Positions 36,932 to 45,264 of a stretch of DNA of 64,000 bases are shown here, piece by piece (position 1 is the first letter of the stretch; every line of letters begins with the position of its first letter). This DNA comes from a virus. The position numbers were made by a program, and so were the translations under genes. The notes under the pieces were generated by a model. It was given only the letters and a program-made list of their open reading frames with translations, had not been told where the DNA came from and searched no databases. Location of the stretch: positions 1-64,000 of the IMG/VR virus record IMGVR_UViG_3300029286_001586; one strand, written 5' to 3'.

Positions 36932-37162
36932 ATGAAAAAACGATTTAGTTTTGGGTTAAATATATTTCTTACATCAACAAAATTTGCTGGTTATATGTGT
37001 ATTATATATTCAATGTTAATGCCTTTATTTAAAGTCATTGATGTAACAGCGTTTCTTGCAGCGGGGGTGACGCTTCTGGTAGGAAAAACTGCCGTCGATG
37101 CAGGAAAAGAAGCATTTGAAACTAAAAAGAAAGATGGTAAACCAAATAGTGATTCAATATGA
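36932..37162 (+). CDS. Candidate holin-like membrane protein
   Basis: 76 aa. Two hydrophobic segments (about 17-37 and 41-52), a basic N-terminus (M-K-K-R-F) and a Lys-rich C-terminal tail (K-K-K-D-G-K). Between two other membrane proteins and the amidase, so a holin is plausible, but no family match is evident. Confidence 0.5.
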   Translation: MKKRFSFGLNIFLTSTKFAGYMCIIYSMLMPLFKVIDVTAFLAAGVTLLVGKTAVDAGKEAFETKKKDGKPNSDSI

Positions 37163-37698
37163 TTAATCAGATAAAGACTTATATAATTTATTTTCTTTCT
37201 GCTCTTGTTGTTGCAATGGGATTATGGATGTATATTACTAAACCCATTGCTCCTGAGAAACCTCTAACACTAAAACCAGATGAAATAACTAAGACAGTTA
37301 TTTCTGGAACAAAGATACAAACGCTTAATAAAATATCAAGTAATGAAGCAAGTTATGTCAGCAAAGATATTAGTCCTAGAGATAAAGATATCAAGATAAT
37401 AGTTAAAGATAATGGAAGTGTTGTTGTAGAAAATCATGACCTTGTTTTTCTGCCATTGAATATTTCCATCGGGCTTCAATATCCCCAAGAACCGACTCCA
37501 GTTATAGAGATTTCTCTTTTAAGATATAAACAGTATTCTCTACATGCGGGAGTGAGTCAACTAGGACTTTCTTTATCAGCTAACAGGGATTTATATGATA
37601 TATTTTCTTTTGCGCCGAATACTTATATAGGAATTTTCATAAGAAAGAACTACAATGCTTCTACGAATTACGGTTTACAGGGAGGCATTTATTTTTAA
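37159..37698 (+). CDS. Single-anchor exported protein in lysis cassette
   Basis: 179 aa. N-terminal membrane anchor (residues 7-27), then a polar domain of about 150 residues ending in beta-rich G-V-S-Q-L-G-L-S-L-S and Y-G-L-Q-G-G-I-Y-F. This resembles anchored periplasmic/spanin-like accessories but lacks a lipobox. Overlaps both neighbours by 1-4 bases. Confidence 0.55.
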   Translation: MINQIKTYIIYFLSALVVAMGLWMYITKPIAPEKPLTLKPDEITKTVISGTKIQTLNKISSNEASYVSKDISPRDKDIKIIVKDNGSVVVENHDLVFLPLNISIGLQYPQEPTPVIEISLLRYKQYSLHAGVSQLGLSLSANRDLYDIFSFAPNTYIGIFIRKNYNASTNYGLQGGIYF

Positions 37699-38246
37699 TG
37701 CAAATTATAGATGTGAGAAAAACACTTAAAACAAATACAAAAGTGAAATGGCCAGATTTTAATGCTCCCCGTCATATTAGTTCAATTAAACTTGGTGTAA
37801 TCCATCACACCAGTGATTATATTGTAGATTTGAACAAACTTAATGATATAGAAATTCGGGAAACCCGAATATACAAAGATGGTTGCGAGAGAGTTCCATA
37901 TCATTATTGGATAAATTTGCAGGGCGTAATTTATTGGTGCAACGATTTGGAGCAAATCACATGGACATGTAATAACGCTAACCCCATTGCGCTAAGCATT
38001 GCTTTATGTGGTAATTTTCAACAAAACGGACCCCGCCCAAATCAAGTCAAAGCACTTAAAGAACTTTTGGATTGGCTGTGTAAAAAGCGTCCAGACATAC
38101 CTAATTTGACCCAGGAGACAGTTTACGGTCATGGAGAAGAATATATGCGGAGTTTTGGGAATCGAACAAGTTGCCCTGGCAAATACCTTCAACCTTTGAT
38201 AACGAATTACCGAAAATTTGGCGATTTTAATGCAAAAACTGCCTAG
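37698..38246 (+). CDS. Endolysin: N-acetylmuramoyl-L-alanine amidase (PGRP/Amidase_2)
   Basis: 182 aa, single catalytic domain. V-I-H-H-T-S (first zinc His, about 35-36), P-Y-H-Y-W-I-N (about 66-72), S-I-A-L-C-G-N-F substrate loop, and the G-H-G-E...T-S-C-P-G-K end with His/Cys zinc ligands (H-G, C-P-G-K). Cleaves amide between muramic acid and L-Ala in peptidoglycan. No signal peptide or binding domain. Confidence 0.9.
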   Translation: MQIIDVRKTLKTNTKVKWPDFNAPRHISSIKLGVIHHTSDYIVDLNKLNDIEIRETRIYKDGCERVPYHYWINLQGVIYWCNDLEQITWTCNNANPIALSIALCGNFQQNGPRPNQVKALKELLDWLCKKRPDIPNLTQETVYGHGEEYMRSFGNRTSCPGKYLQPLITNYRKFGDFNAKTA

Positions 38247-38409
38247 TAAAGAGTATATATTGGATTTAAAGAAGCGTTATGAGCTTAATTATCCGCTTTC
38301 AAAAGAGGAATGGATAGCACTATGTGGGGCATATAAAACACTGTGTAGTGACCATTTTAATGCTGATGGGAGCCTAAAGACAGTAAAAGAGCTTGAAAAA
38401 TATGAGTAG
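38230..38409 (+). CDS. Hypothetical protein
   Basis: 59 aa from ATG at 38230, overlapping the amidase end by 17 bases. Helical, charged; no motif. Overlaps the HNH gene start. The lack of a strong ribosome site suggests coupling to the amidase. Confidence 0.5.
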   Translation: MQKLPSKEYILDLKKRYELNYPLSKEEWIALCGAYKTLCSDHFNADGSLKTVKELEKYE

Positions 38410-38770
38410 ACATTATAAAAGGAAACTAATACTAAAAACAACTTCTGCCACAGGTTGGAAAAAAGCCAAAGATATTTATATATATGGAAAAGATATCTCC
38501 GAAAAATATAGAGCAACAAAATGGGGAGCTAAAACGAGAAATCTAAAATTCAATATAACTTTGGACGAGTTTGCTGATATTATAAGACTTCCTTGTTTCT
38601 ATTGTGCGACAACAGTTTACAAACGAGGACTTGATAGATTAGATAATAATGATGGTTATTATCTAAGTAATGTTGTTTCGTGCTGTTGGACATGTAATCG
38701 TATGAAAAGCGACATGTCATTAGATGATTTCTGGTATCATATTAGAAAAATAGCTCGTATTTTGGAATAG
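38402..38770 (+). CDS. HNH-type endonuclease
   Basis: 122 aa. Has C-F-Y-C...G-L-D-R-L-D-N-N-D-G-Y-Y-L-S-N-V-V-S-C-C-W-T-C-N-R-M-K, i.e. two zinc Cys pairs around the His-substituted HNH core (D-R-x-D-N with conserved Asn), the class of small phage homing/nicking HNH proteins. Last rightward gene; next 45 bp convergent with leftward genes. Confidence 0.78.
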   Translation: MSRHYKRKLILKTTSATGWKKAKDIYIYGKDISEKYRATKWGAKTRNLKFNITLDEFADIIRLPCFYCATTVYKRGLDRLDNNDGYYLSNVVSCCWTCNRMKSDMSLDDFWYHIRKIARILE

Positions 38771-38814
38771 TTTGTCGCTAGAATAGCCTGTAAGCTCGAA
38801 ATCTATTGTATTAT

Positions 38815-39048
38815 TCAATGAGTTTTCTTGGAACGAGCCTTATGTAGTCTATCTGCCACTGCCTTCTTTTCGGCTTCGGAAAACGCCCTTTTTTTACGAG
38901 CAGAAGTAGGATTGGTCCCAAATCTGAGTAAGTATAGTGGACAGGTAGGAATAGGACATTCAGTTACTTCTTTTCTTTGACCCCCACCACACTCCAAACA
39001 ATGCTTTTTAATCTGCTTTAACGGACTTATTTTTTCGTGTTTAATCAT
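38815..39048 (-). CDS. Cys-rich zinc-binding protein, common phage family
   Basis: 77 aa. H-C-L-E-C-G-G-G-Q-R-K-E-V-T-E-C-P-I-P-T-C-P-L-Y matches the widely distributed phage proteins with the C-L-E-C...C...C-P/A-L-Y pattern and R-F-G-T-N-P tail. Ribosome site AAAGGAGGTG. Ends the leftward operon. Function unknown; probably DNA or RNA binding. Confidence 0.75.
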   Translation of the reverse strand: MIKHEKISPLKQIKKHCLECGGGQRKEVTECPIPTCPLYLLRFGTNPTSARKKRAFSEAEKKAVADRLHKARSKKTH

Positions 39049-39070
39049 AGTAAATCCTTTTTCACCTCCT

Positions 39071-39166
39071 TTATAATCGACCTTGACATATAGGACTTAT
39101 TCCTGACATCAATTTTCCACACTCCATGCAATTATGTAATTCTGCATGACACTCAGGACACTTCAT
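39071..39166 (-). CDS. Zinc-ribbon miniprotein (31 aa)
   Basis: 31 codons: M-K-C-P-E-C near the start and C-M-E-C-G, then C-Q-G-R-L. AAGGTG ribosome site 5 nt upstream and the AGGAGG of the next gene directly after its stop. Four to five cysteines in 31 residues indicate a single zinc knuckle. Confidence 0.6.
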   Translation of the reverse strand: MKCPECHAELHNCMECGKLMSGISPICQGRL

Positions 39167-39168
39167 AT

Positions 39169-39543
39169 TCACCTTCCCCCTTTCTGTGGTTTGTTGGCTA
39201 CTTCATCGGCTTTGGCGAGGATGGCAGAACGGCAAGCGTTCCAATAGTGTAAGCCACAAGCGCAAGACGCTCTTGACCTGTGTATTCTTCCGTCTGCGAA
39301 CTTCTTAAATGCCTGACAAGGGTAATAGTGGTCATCCCTCTCATCAGGCACACACTCCCTTATCTTCTGCGCTGTGTAGAGGGAGAGGTCGGCTTCAAAT
39401 TCTTTCTTCATATCGACGATGCTATTCACACGCTTATCAGTAGCTTTTTCATACGCTCTTGCCTTTTTAACAAGCTCATAAAACATCTTGAAACCTCTTG
39501 TCTTAGCCGTCATCGCTTTGTTATCTGTCATTTGTTCTGTCAT
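39169..39543 (-). CDS. Hypothetical protein with Cys-His pair
   Basis: 124 aa from ATG 39543 (TAATG overlap with upstream gene). Contains conserved-looking D-D-H-Y-Y-P-C-Q-A-F and S-C-A-C-G-L-H-Y-W-N-A-C segments which could bind a metal. Lys/Arg-rich helical front half. Function unknown. Confidence 0.6.
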   Translation of the reverse strand: MTEQMTDNKAMTAKTRGFKMFYELVKKARAYEKATDKRVNSIVDMKKEFEADLSLYTAQKIRECVPDERDDHYYPCQAFKKFADGRIHRSRASCACGLHYWNACRSAILAKADEVANKPQKGGR

Positions 39544-39884
39544 TATTTTTGCTCCGTAGGTAGCGCGTGTTTCCACGGGCAGAAGTCAGTAACTGTTTCC
39601 ATGTTAAGGAACATCTGCCCTACCGGTTCTACCTCGTTTAGTTTTCCTTCTTTAATGGCGTTCATAAACCTTCCGCTATCTGCAATCCATGCAGCTTTTT
39701 CAAGTTCCAATACTCTACCAATAACATTCTTTACTTTGCCTGTAAAATGATAGGTTACGGTGCGGAAGTAAAAGCTCTTGCCTATCAAGTCTTCGTAGCT
39801 CCCTATCTCGACTTTTTCATCTTCAAGCAACTGATTTTTAATCTTCTCATAGGTTTCGTCAGATATTTCAAGCGTCTTTACCAT
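39543..39884 (-). CDS. Hypothetical protein
   Basis: 113 aa, ribosome site AAGGAG. N-terminal K-T-L-E-I-S-D-E-T-Y-E-K-I-K-N-Q is like the ribbon-helix of antitoxin/regulator proteins; a beta segment (F-R-T-V-T-Y-H-F-T-G-K-V) follows. Family not identified. Confidence 0.55.
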   Translation of the reverse strand: MVKTLEISDETYEKIKNQLLEDEKVEIGSYEDLIGKSFYFRTVTYHFTGKVKNVIGRVLELEKAAWIADSGRFMNAIKEGKLNEVEPVGQMFLNMETVTDFCPWKHALPTEQK

Positions 39885-39902
39885 TGTTTTCTCCTTGTTT
39901 TT

Positions 39903-40070
<168 letters not shown>

Positions 40071-40097
40071 ATTGCTTGACCTCCTTTTGCAGTTCTG

Positions 40098-40292
40098 TCA
40101 TTTGGTTCGCTTCTTTCCTAATTCAAAAATCGCTTGCTCGTATTCGGTGTGCATCAAAATAAGATACTCGTCTAATCCTCTTGCAATAATTTCCATATCT
40201 GGAACGGTATTGTTTTTATCTGCTTCTGTCTGCTCTATTTCCTGCAATATCCACCACAACTCACTCCAACTCAGCTCGTTAGGGTTTGTCAT
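40098..40292 (-). CDS. Hypothetical protein
   Basis: 64 aa from ATG 40292, with GGAGG 9 nt upstream inside the previous gene. Acidic, Trp-rich helix (S-W-S-E-L-W-W-I-L-Q-E-I), then helical. No family recognised. Confidence 0.55.
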   Translation of the reverse strand: MTNPNELSWSELWWILQEIEQTEADKNNTVPDMEIIARGLDEYLILMHTEYEQAIFELGKKRTK

Positions 40293-40536
40293 TGAGGGAG
40301 TCCTCCCCATAAGTGGCTTCAAAGATGTCTGGTTTGCAGGGGTAAAGTTCACCCTTAACCCCACGAATAATATAATCATCGAGATTAGCAGTATGATTTC
40401 CTTCGAGCGTATAAATAGTCAGGGTCAGGTCTTGATTTAGACAGAATCCGTTACCAAGTTCGGAAATCTCTTGAACATTATCTCCTATCCACTGAACAGC
40501 GTCGATAACAACAGGCAATTTTCTAAATTTGCTCAT
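40279..40536 (-). CDS. Conserved phage protein (P-V-V-I-D-A-V-Q-W family)
   Basis: 85 aa from ATG 40536 (overlap ATGA type with upstream stop). K-L-P-V-V-I-D-A-V-Q-W opening and L-D-D-Y-I-I-R-G-V-K-G-E-L-Y-P-C-K-P-D-I-F-E-x-T-Y end are highly characteristic of a small protein family found in very many phages of diverse hosts; function not established. Confidence 0.8.
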   Translation of the reverse strand: MSKFRKLPVVIDAVQWIGDNVQEISELGNGFCLNQDLTLTIYTLEGNHTANLDDYIIRGVKGELYPCKPDIFEATYGEDSLNDKP

Positions 40537-40889
40537 CAAACCCCCTCCTTTAGTAGCGACGGATTTTCGTGGGCATAAACTACTTGTAAATCTGACCCGA
40601 CAAGCCCTCTGTAATAATCCATTTTTTCAGGTGTGTATCGCCGTAGCGTTGTGAAAAGATTGTCGGCAGATATCCCCGTTCCTTCTTTCGGCTTCTTAAA
40701 CACCAACATTAAATATTTGCCCTTCGGGGGAAGGATAAATTTTCCTCCGTCCGTATCGTAGTCAAGGAACGCCCTTGAACACTCCGACAATTCAACGGGA
40801 ATAACATCGAGAAGCGTTGCTGTGTCAATCATGTCGTTATGCTCGTCCAAGAGCTTTTGATACAGGTGCGAAAACTTTATCTCTCTCAT
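40536..40889 (-). CDS. Hypothetical protein
   Basis: 117 aa, unknown. Helical N-terminus, acidic D-Y-D-T-D-G region, then D-N-L-F-T-T-L-R-R-Y-T and Y-Y-R-G-L-V-G-S-D-L pattern. Ends exactly where the next gene begins (overlap). GC content of this block is near 42%, against about 30% further right. Confidence 0.6.
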   Translation of the reverse strand: MREIKFSHLYQKLLDEHNDMIDTATLLDVIPVELSECSRAFLDYDTDGGKFILPPKGKYLMLVFKKPKEGTGISADNLFTTLRRYTPEKMDYYRGLVGSDLQVVYAHENPSLLKEGV

Positions 40890-40891
40890 CT

Positions 40892-41107
40892 TCAGTCCTC
40901 CTTTACTTCAACGAGCTTAAATTTGCGACATTCGCCTTTTTTGAGACGAATTTGGTCTGAGGTTATCTCTGTCCAATTTCCGCTCCTATTGAACCATCTA
41001 CCCTCACCATCCATATAAGGTTTCTGACTAAAGAATATAAATGTTCTATCCTCAAACTCGTTCGCTTTATCCCTCGCCACCCATACAAACACGTCTTTCT
41101 TAGCCAT
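40892..41107 (-). CDS. Hypothetical protein
   Basis: 71 aa, unknown; F-V-W-V-A-R-D-K-A and W-F-N-R-S-G-N-W-T-E-I segments suggest a small beta protein. One-base overlap with upstream gene. Possibly a regulator or inhibitor. Confidence 0.6.
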   Translation of the reverse strand: MAKKDVFVWVARDKANEFEDRTFIFFSQKPYMDGEGRWFNRSGNWTEITSDQIRLKKGECRKFKLVEVKED

Positions 41108-41433
41108 TAGCGGATTCCTTTCAGGAGCGGTTTCAATGCCAGATACAAATCCTTGACGAACTGCTGAAATTCTTTGTGGTCGAAGCTGAATAGATAGTCT
41201 CCGTTTCCTGGCTTGGAATACAAGTGATACCGCATTTCTCTTTCTGCTAAAATCGTCTCGCAGACCTCATGAAGTAGCACTTCCCAGATGCCTTCTTTGG
41301 TTATAGGGGGCTTTGTCCCCAGAACAATAGTCTGGTCAAGGTTACGGAACCATCCTCCCGTGAGTTTATCGTCAAACTTTATTTTGTAGGTCTTGCCAGA
41401 AATAATAAGCGTGTCTTTAATTTTCTTATTCAT
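41107..41433 (-). CDS. Putative HExxE-type metalloprotein
   Basis: 108 aa. Front half beta (I-S-G-K-T-Y-K-I-K-F-D), then L-L-H-E-V-C-E-T-I-L, a motif like the H-E-x-x-E of the small phage proteins often annotated as putative peptidases, and a Tyr-rich helical tail. Likely binds a metal; peptidase activity is unproven. Confidence 0.6.
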   Translation of the reverse strand: MNKKIKDTLIISGKTYKIKFDDKLTGGWFRNLDQTIVLGTKPPITKEGIWEVLLHEVCETILAEREMRYHLYSKPGNGDYLFSFDHKEFQQFVKDLYLALKPLLKGIR

Positions 41434-41746
41434 TCCCGTCCTCCTTCACTTCTCCAAGCAATGCGGTGCGGAGGGCTTTATATTCGCCTACCACATTGTA
41501 AAAAGTCGCTTCGATTTCCGTAAAAAACCCATAACGCCAAACCATTGCCTTATCAAACGCTTCCTCACGGGTGATGTAGTCTGATAACGCTACTTTTGCA
41601 AGGGCAAGTTTATCTCGTTCTCTCTCCCTATCAATCACCTTCTCGATGGCTGTGAGGGCAGATGATTTCCTGTTGGACAACTTAGAATCTTCCGGAAAGT
41701 GCATTGATATAATTTCGTCAAGCCTACCCCTCACGCTGTTAGTCAT
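41426..41746 (-). CDS. Hypothetical protein
   Basis: 106 aa, helical and charged throughout; no motif. Overlaps its neighbours by 8 bases. Part of the same small-gene operon. Confidence 0.55.
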   Translation of the reverse strand: MTNSVRGRLDEIISMHFPEDSKLSNRKSSALTAIEKVIDRERERDKLALAKVALSDYITREEAFDKAMVWRYGFFTEIEATFYNVVGEYKALRTALLGEVKEDGNE

Positions 41747-41963
41747 GGGTGCGGGTTCCTTTCTTTACTAAAAACCTTTCACGGTCAAAACCTCCCTTGC
41801 CTAGTTGTTTGGCGGTTTCTATCTGTTCCTTGTAAAAAGAATACTGACCCCTACTTCTTCTAAGTGCTATCTCGGCTTCTTGCACTCTAATCATTTCCCT
41901 ATCAATGGTTGCTTTCATGTTTTCTATGCAACCTTCATGCCACTTTATGTTCATTACACTCAT
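41739..41963 (-). CDS. Coiled-coil phage protein
   Basis: 74 aa. K-W-H-E-G-C...M-K-A-T-I-D-R-E and Y-K-E-Q-I-E-T-A...G-F-D-R-E-R-F matches a frequently seen small phage protein family, a two-helix coiled coil. Function unknown. Confidence 0.65.
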   Translation of the reverse strand: MSVMNIKWHEGCIENMKATIDREMIRVQEAEIALRRSRGQYSFYKEQIETAKQLGKGGFDRERFLVKKGTRTHD

Positions 41964-41967
41964 TTCC

Positions 41968-42270
41968 CTATTCTCCTTTGCCGATTAGATTGATGAGGGC
42001 GTCTGCTTGTTTCCTCCACCATTCCTTGCAGTCTGGGTGAAGTTCACATACTTCTTCCCATGAAGCGTGGTCTTCATCACTATCACGCTTAAACAGCCAT
42101 TTCGCCACTCGCTCCCTCAACCCTCCATCCGCTTTTAAGATATCGGATAGGGTGAGGGTTTCGCTTTCTTTGAACACCCCTTCGTCGCCAGTAATCCACA
42201 GGTCTTGATTTCCGCTATTTAACACACTTTCCTTTGGTAGAAACTCAACCTCTATATACCGCTTTGTCAT
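41968..42270 (-). CDS. Hypothetical protein
   Basis: 100 aa, ribosome site AGGAGGT. Acidic N-terminus, then W-E-E-V-C-E-L-H-P-D-C-K-E-W-W-R-K-Q-A-D motif with several Trp/Cys. Rightmost gene of the higher-GC block. No family recognised. Confidence 0.55.
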   Translation of the reverse strand: MTKRYIEVEFLPKESVLNSGNQDLWITGDEGVFKESETLTLSDILKADGGLRERVAKWLFKRDSDEDHASWEEVCELHPDCKEWWRKQADALINLIGKGE

Positions 42271-42282
42271 TATGATACCTCC

Positions 42283-42513
42283 TTAATTTGATTCATGATA
42301 TGTTTCCTCTTTATATAAATAACCACAACTAGGACAGTAAAAATTTGTATCGTATTCACTGTTTATTTCTGAACCTGTTCTTATATGACTATTACAATAG
42401 ATACATTTTCTTTCTTCATAATAAGTCTCTTGATTGTCTTTTGGGCTTTGGTCGCAAGCATCTCTGTACTCATCATATCTCCAATCGAACATCATCTGTT
42501 CTTCATTTGTCAT
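42283..42513 (-). CDS. Zinc-ribbon protein
   Basis: 76 aa. C-I-Y-C-N-S-H and C-P-S-C-G-Y form a classical zinc ribbon after an acidic helical start (M-T-N-E-E-Q-M-M-F-D-W-R). Upstream of it lies the gene transcribed from the promoter at 42891. Confidence 0.65.
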   Translation of the reverse strand: MTNEEQMMFDWRYDEYRDACDQSPKDNQETYYEERKCIYCNSHIRTGSEINSEYDTNFYCPSCGYLYKEETYHESN

Positions 42514-42883
42514 AAATTATTTCTCCCCATTTGTGTGACGAATCAATTTCCTTACTTTGGTTTCCAGAATTGGTCATGGCTCTACACCATAGTTCTTTCG
42601 GCAAATGAACATCGGTTCTAAAATTAGAACTTATCGTGGGCATTACCAGTTTATCATTGGATTTTTTGCCCCATAGTTCTTGTATTTGGGCTTCATTTAG
42701 ATTTCTATATTGCGACACTTTGTAATCAAAAAATATGCAGTCTTTAGTGAGTTCTCTATTGATTAATTGAAAGCGATATATCTTAGGGATTTGAAATTTA
42801 GTTCCCAGACCTTTTTCGTACTTGATTTCTTTCGTATAATAGAGGTCGAATTTGGAACTGGTATAAATGCGTGTGTATCTCAT
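42503..42883 (-). CDS. Hypothetical protein, predicted leaderless
   Basis: 126 aa from the ATG at 42883, 7 nt after TATAAT, so the mRNA would have no leader and no ribosome site. (An earlier ATG right at the -10 gives a short out-of-frame peptide.) Basic beta-rich protein, R-Y-T-R-I-Y-T-S-S-K-F-D, with I-S-S-N-F-R-T-D-V-H-L-P-K-E-L-W-C-R; no known family. First gene of a leftward operon. Confidence 0.6.
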   Translation of the reverse strand: MRYTRIYTSSKFDLYYTKEIKYEKGLGTKFQIPKIYRFQLINRELTKDCIFFDYKVSQYRNLNEAQIQELWGKKSNDKLVMPTISSNFRTDVHLPKELWCRAMTNSGNQSKEIDSSHKWGEIIYDK

Positions 42884-42890
42884 ATAACAT

Positions 42891-42919
42891 ATTATACCAT
42901 TTGTGAGGTTAAAAGTTGA
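42891..42919 (-). promoter_or_regulatory. Early promoter, leftward
   Basis: -35-like TCAACT (42914-42919), 17-bp spacer, -10 TATAAT (42891-42896) preceded by TGG. Same class as five other sites; reads into the gene ending at 42503 and the accessory block. ATG 7 nt past the -10. Confidence 0.85.
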
Positions 42920-43051
42920 CCTATTTTTCTTGTAATTTAAGCGTGAGCGTATCGGGGCAAATATATAGAGTGTATTGATTAAATGGCACATAAATACCGT
43001 GTCTATTCGTCCATATATACCATAAAAATTTAAGTGTGTTGAACAATGGTT

Positions 43052-43318
43052 TCATTTCTGCGTTTTCTTTGCTATTTCTTTTTCTACGGGACTTGTTTTA
43101 CTGGTCCTGAATTTTGTCTTTATTATTTCGAGTGATTTATGATTACAAATAGGGCATTTTATATCACCAATTCCCGTGACCTTTTCTATTTTAAAAGACT
43201 CAAAATATCTGTGGCATTTCTTGCAATTCACCTGGGCAACGATAGCTTTCTTCATATAATCCACTTTCTCATATAGTTTTTTCAGTTCTCTATATTTTTT
43301 AAGTAATCTAATTTTCAT
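43052..43318 (-). CDS. Zinc-finger protein
   Basis: 88 aa from ATG 43318 (ATGA overlap with the Cas4-like gene). N-terminal basic helix, then C-K-K-C-H-R-Y-F and C-P-I-C-N-H. Coupled to the nuclease gene and could be an accessory subunit; function unknown. Confidence 0.6.
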   Translation of the reverse strand: MKIRLLKKYRELKKLYEKVDYMKKAIVAQVNCKKCHRYFESFKIEKVTGIGDIKCPICNHKSLEIIKTKFRTSKTSPVEKEIAKKTQK

Positions 43319-44025
43319 ACGGAATACTGCGATTCCCAGCACGTTTCTTCATATGGACAGAAATTACAATCCATGCTACCCTTCTTGCACTCCCTTTTAG
43401 GAAGTTTGTTGGTCTTATTACATTTTTCTATATACTTTATTTTGCTTTTTATTTCATTGAATACTTCTTCAGTTAGTTCAAAATGGAACTCATATTGGTC
43501 ATGTGTATTTTTATTTTCATAAATCAGACATCCATTTGGAACACCCTTGATATAACAATAAATAAGAACCTGTTTCATATGACCTTCGTATGGAATATGG
43601 GACTTTCCATAATCACTATCTTTCATGGATTTGATATCGGTAAGATATTTAATTCCATTGACTTCTATTATTTTATCGAGTTCGCCTTTGACATCGAGTT
43701 CTTTATCTGACAAGAATGTATTCTTTTCAATCAGCTTAAAGCCGTTGAATGTTCCTGGTTTTTTCTTTTCCCAAGCATCCATTGCGTCAAACCAATCATC
43801 ATACATGCCTTCAATAGCATGACCAGTTTTAAACTTGCGCTCATCTATTGCAGTGGGAAATTTATTTGGCAAATACTGTTGCATAGCAAATGCAATCCTG
43901 CGAGAACAATATCCGATAGAAGACGGATGAAATCCTTTACTTCGCTTATGTTCGGGTTTAGTAATTAAGTATTGGTCAATTAAACTCGTTATGATAGGGT
44001 CTTTTCTTACTTTTATGGCTGACAT
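43315..44025 (-). CDS. Cas4/RecB-like PD-(D/E)XK exonuclease with Fe-S cysteines
   Basis: 236 aa. S-S-I-G-Y-C-S-R-R (Cys40) with C213, C220, C223 and C229 near the end fit the four-Cys iron-sulfur clasp of Cas4/AddB-type nucleases. Active-site motif: G-E-L-D...Y-L-T-D-I-K-S (Asp and Glu/Lys), then Q-V-L-I-Y-C-Y-I-K-G. Such enzymes resect DNA ends for recombination. Not CRISPR related here; adjoins RecA region. Tight overlap with neighbours. Confidence 0.82.
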   Translation of the reverse strand: MSAIKVRKDPIITSLIDQYLITKPEHKRSKGFHPSSIGYCSRRIAFAMQQYLPNKFPTAIDERKFKTGHAIEGMYDDWFDAMDAWEKKKPGTFNGFKLIEKNTFLSDKELDVKGELDKIIEVNGIKYLTDIKSMKDSDYGKSHIPYEGHMKQVLIYCYIKGVPNGCLIYENKNTHDQYEFHFELTEEVFNEIKSKIKYIEKCNKTNKLPKRECKKGSMDCNFCPYEETCWESQYSV

Positions 44026-44333
44026 TCGTTGTTTTTATTCTCCAGTTCTGTTATTTTCTTTTTAAGTGTCTTGATTATCATGGTCTTGCCTTTTATGTTT
44101 CCTTTTCTCTTTTCTTCCTTTTCAAAAAGAGTAGTAAGTCTTTTTATCTCGTCGAGTGTTGAAATTGATGTCTGTTGTTTCAGGAATGGATATTTCTTTG
44201 ACAGCCATATTGTAAACGGGGCTTCAAAAGGCGAAGCCAAAACAACAGCAACCCAAACAGCCAACACTTCTAATGGTATAATTATAGCATACTTTATCAT
44301 TTCTACAACAACTTCGGGTAATGTAATTAGCAT
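44013..44333 (-). CDS. Membrane-anchored coiled-coil protein
   Basis: 106 aa. N-terminal hydrophobic segment (residues 13-35, I-I-I-P-L-E-V-L-A-V-W-V-A-V-V-L-A), then a charged coiled coil. Overlaps the Cas4-like gene by 13 bases. May localise replication or host-takeover proteins at the membrane. Confidence 0.55.
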   Translation of the reverse strand: MLITLPEVVVEMIKYAIIIPLEVLAVWVAVVLASPFEAPFTIWLSKKYPFLKQQTSISTLDEIKRLTTLFEKEEKRKGNIKGKTMIIKTLKKKITELENKNNECQP

Positions 44334-44569
44334 TAATGTTCCTCAGTTTCCATATCTATTTGTACTTGAAGCATGAGTTTTCTGTTTGATTTCAGTATAC
44401 ATTCGTCCATTTCTTCATTAGATACATTATTTAAATAGTCCAAAGAAAAGACTGTAATATATTTTAAATCATTACTATAAGAAATAACATGTTTATAAAG
44501 TCCTGATTTTGGGATATCTTCAGTCAATCCATATTTTTCTATTAGTTTCTGTGCGTGTTTTGTTATCAT
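44333..44569 (-). CDS. Hypothetical protein
   Basis: 78 aa, unknown. Shares one base with its upstream neighbour; mixed alpha/beta, D-Y-L-N-N-V-S-N-E-E-M and K-L-M-L-Q-V-Q-I-D-M-E segments. Confidence 0.5.
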   Translation of the reverse strand: MITKHAQKLIEKYGLTEDIPKSGLYKHVISYSNDLKYITVFSLDYLNNVSNEEMDECILKSNRKLMLQVQIDMETEEH

Positions 44570-44904
44570 ATAATGTTATTCTTTATGAAACGATAGCATT
44601 TATCATCCCAAGCCAAATTTTTGTTGTCTGGTATTTTCTTATACTTAATCACAAGCAAAAGCAAAAAGAAATTAAACATGAAAGTTAATACAGCAAGAAC
44701 AATCAATATCCATTTCTGAATAGCAATCGCATAAAAAAGAGCAGCACTTTCACGGACCAAAGACAATACAAAGAACTTCCTGGCAATTACATCGGTTTTT
44801 TTCTTTTTGAATATGGTTTTCATTTGGAACAGATATTTACTCATAGAGATAATATCAGCAGTAAAGTAAACTATTCCAGCAATATATTCAAGGTCGTATA
44901 TCAA
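44566..44904 (-). CDS. Small membrane protein
   Basis: 112 aa with two membrane helices (about residues 46-62 and 66-88, F-Y-A-I-A-I-Q-K-W-I-L-I-V-L-A-V-L-T-F). Polar N- and C-termini. Inferred host-membrane modulator; unknown. Confidence 0.5.
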   Translation of the reverse strand: MIYDLEYIAGIVYFTADIISMSKYLFQMKTIFKKKKTDVIARKFFVLSLVRESAALFYAIAIQKWILIVLAVLTFMFNFFLLLLVIKYKKIPDNKNLAWDDKCYRFIKNNII

Positions 44905-45089
44905 TTTATTGCCCTATCTGAATAGTAGTCATATAAAGCATCTGTATATCCTTGTTTGGCTCCTGCGGTATAACCGTCTCTAAACGAAATTCTTCTGACT
45001 TCTTCAATTAAGACAACATTCATATCAGTATATTTATCGTGCCAAATAAGTTTAGCTACCATCCATATATGTTTGAGTTTTTTAATCAT
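44901..45089 (-). CDS. Hypothetical protein
   Basis: 62 aa, unknown. Basic and aromatic N-terminus (K-K-L-K-H-I-W-M-V), and Y-T-A-G-A-K-Q-G-Y-T-D-A near the end. Overlaps both neighbours. Confidence 0.5.
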   Translation of the reverse strand: MIKKLKHIWMVAKLIWHDKYTDMNVVLIEEVRRISFRDGYTAGAKQGYTDALYDYYSDRAIN

Positions 45090-45264
45090 TTTTGAGCATT
45101 TTCTTTAGATATTTTATTCTTGTATTAACAAGGTCCAAGTCGCATTTATAGCTAAGTTTTTCGGCTTCGGTTGTCGGTTTATATTTAATTATTCGTTTTT
45201 TCCATTCGGTAGCCCTGACTAAATCTTCCATTATGAATTTTTTGTCAAATTTTAATACTTTCAT
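45082..45264 (-). CDS. Hypothetical protein
   Basis: 60 aa, lysine-rich helical, unknown. Its start overlaps the RecA-like gene's end by 4 bases. Confidence 0.5.
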   Translation of the reverse strand: MKVLKFDKKFIMEDLVRATEWKKRIIKYKPTTEAEKLSYKCDLDLVNTRIKYLKKMLKND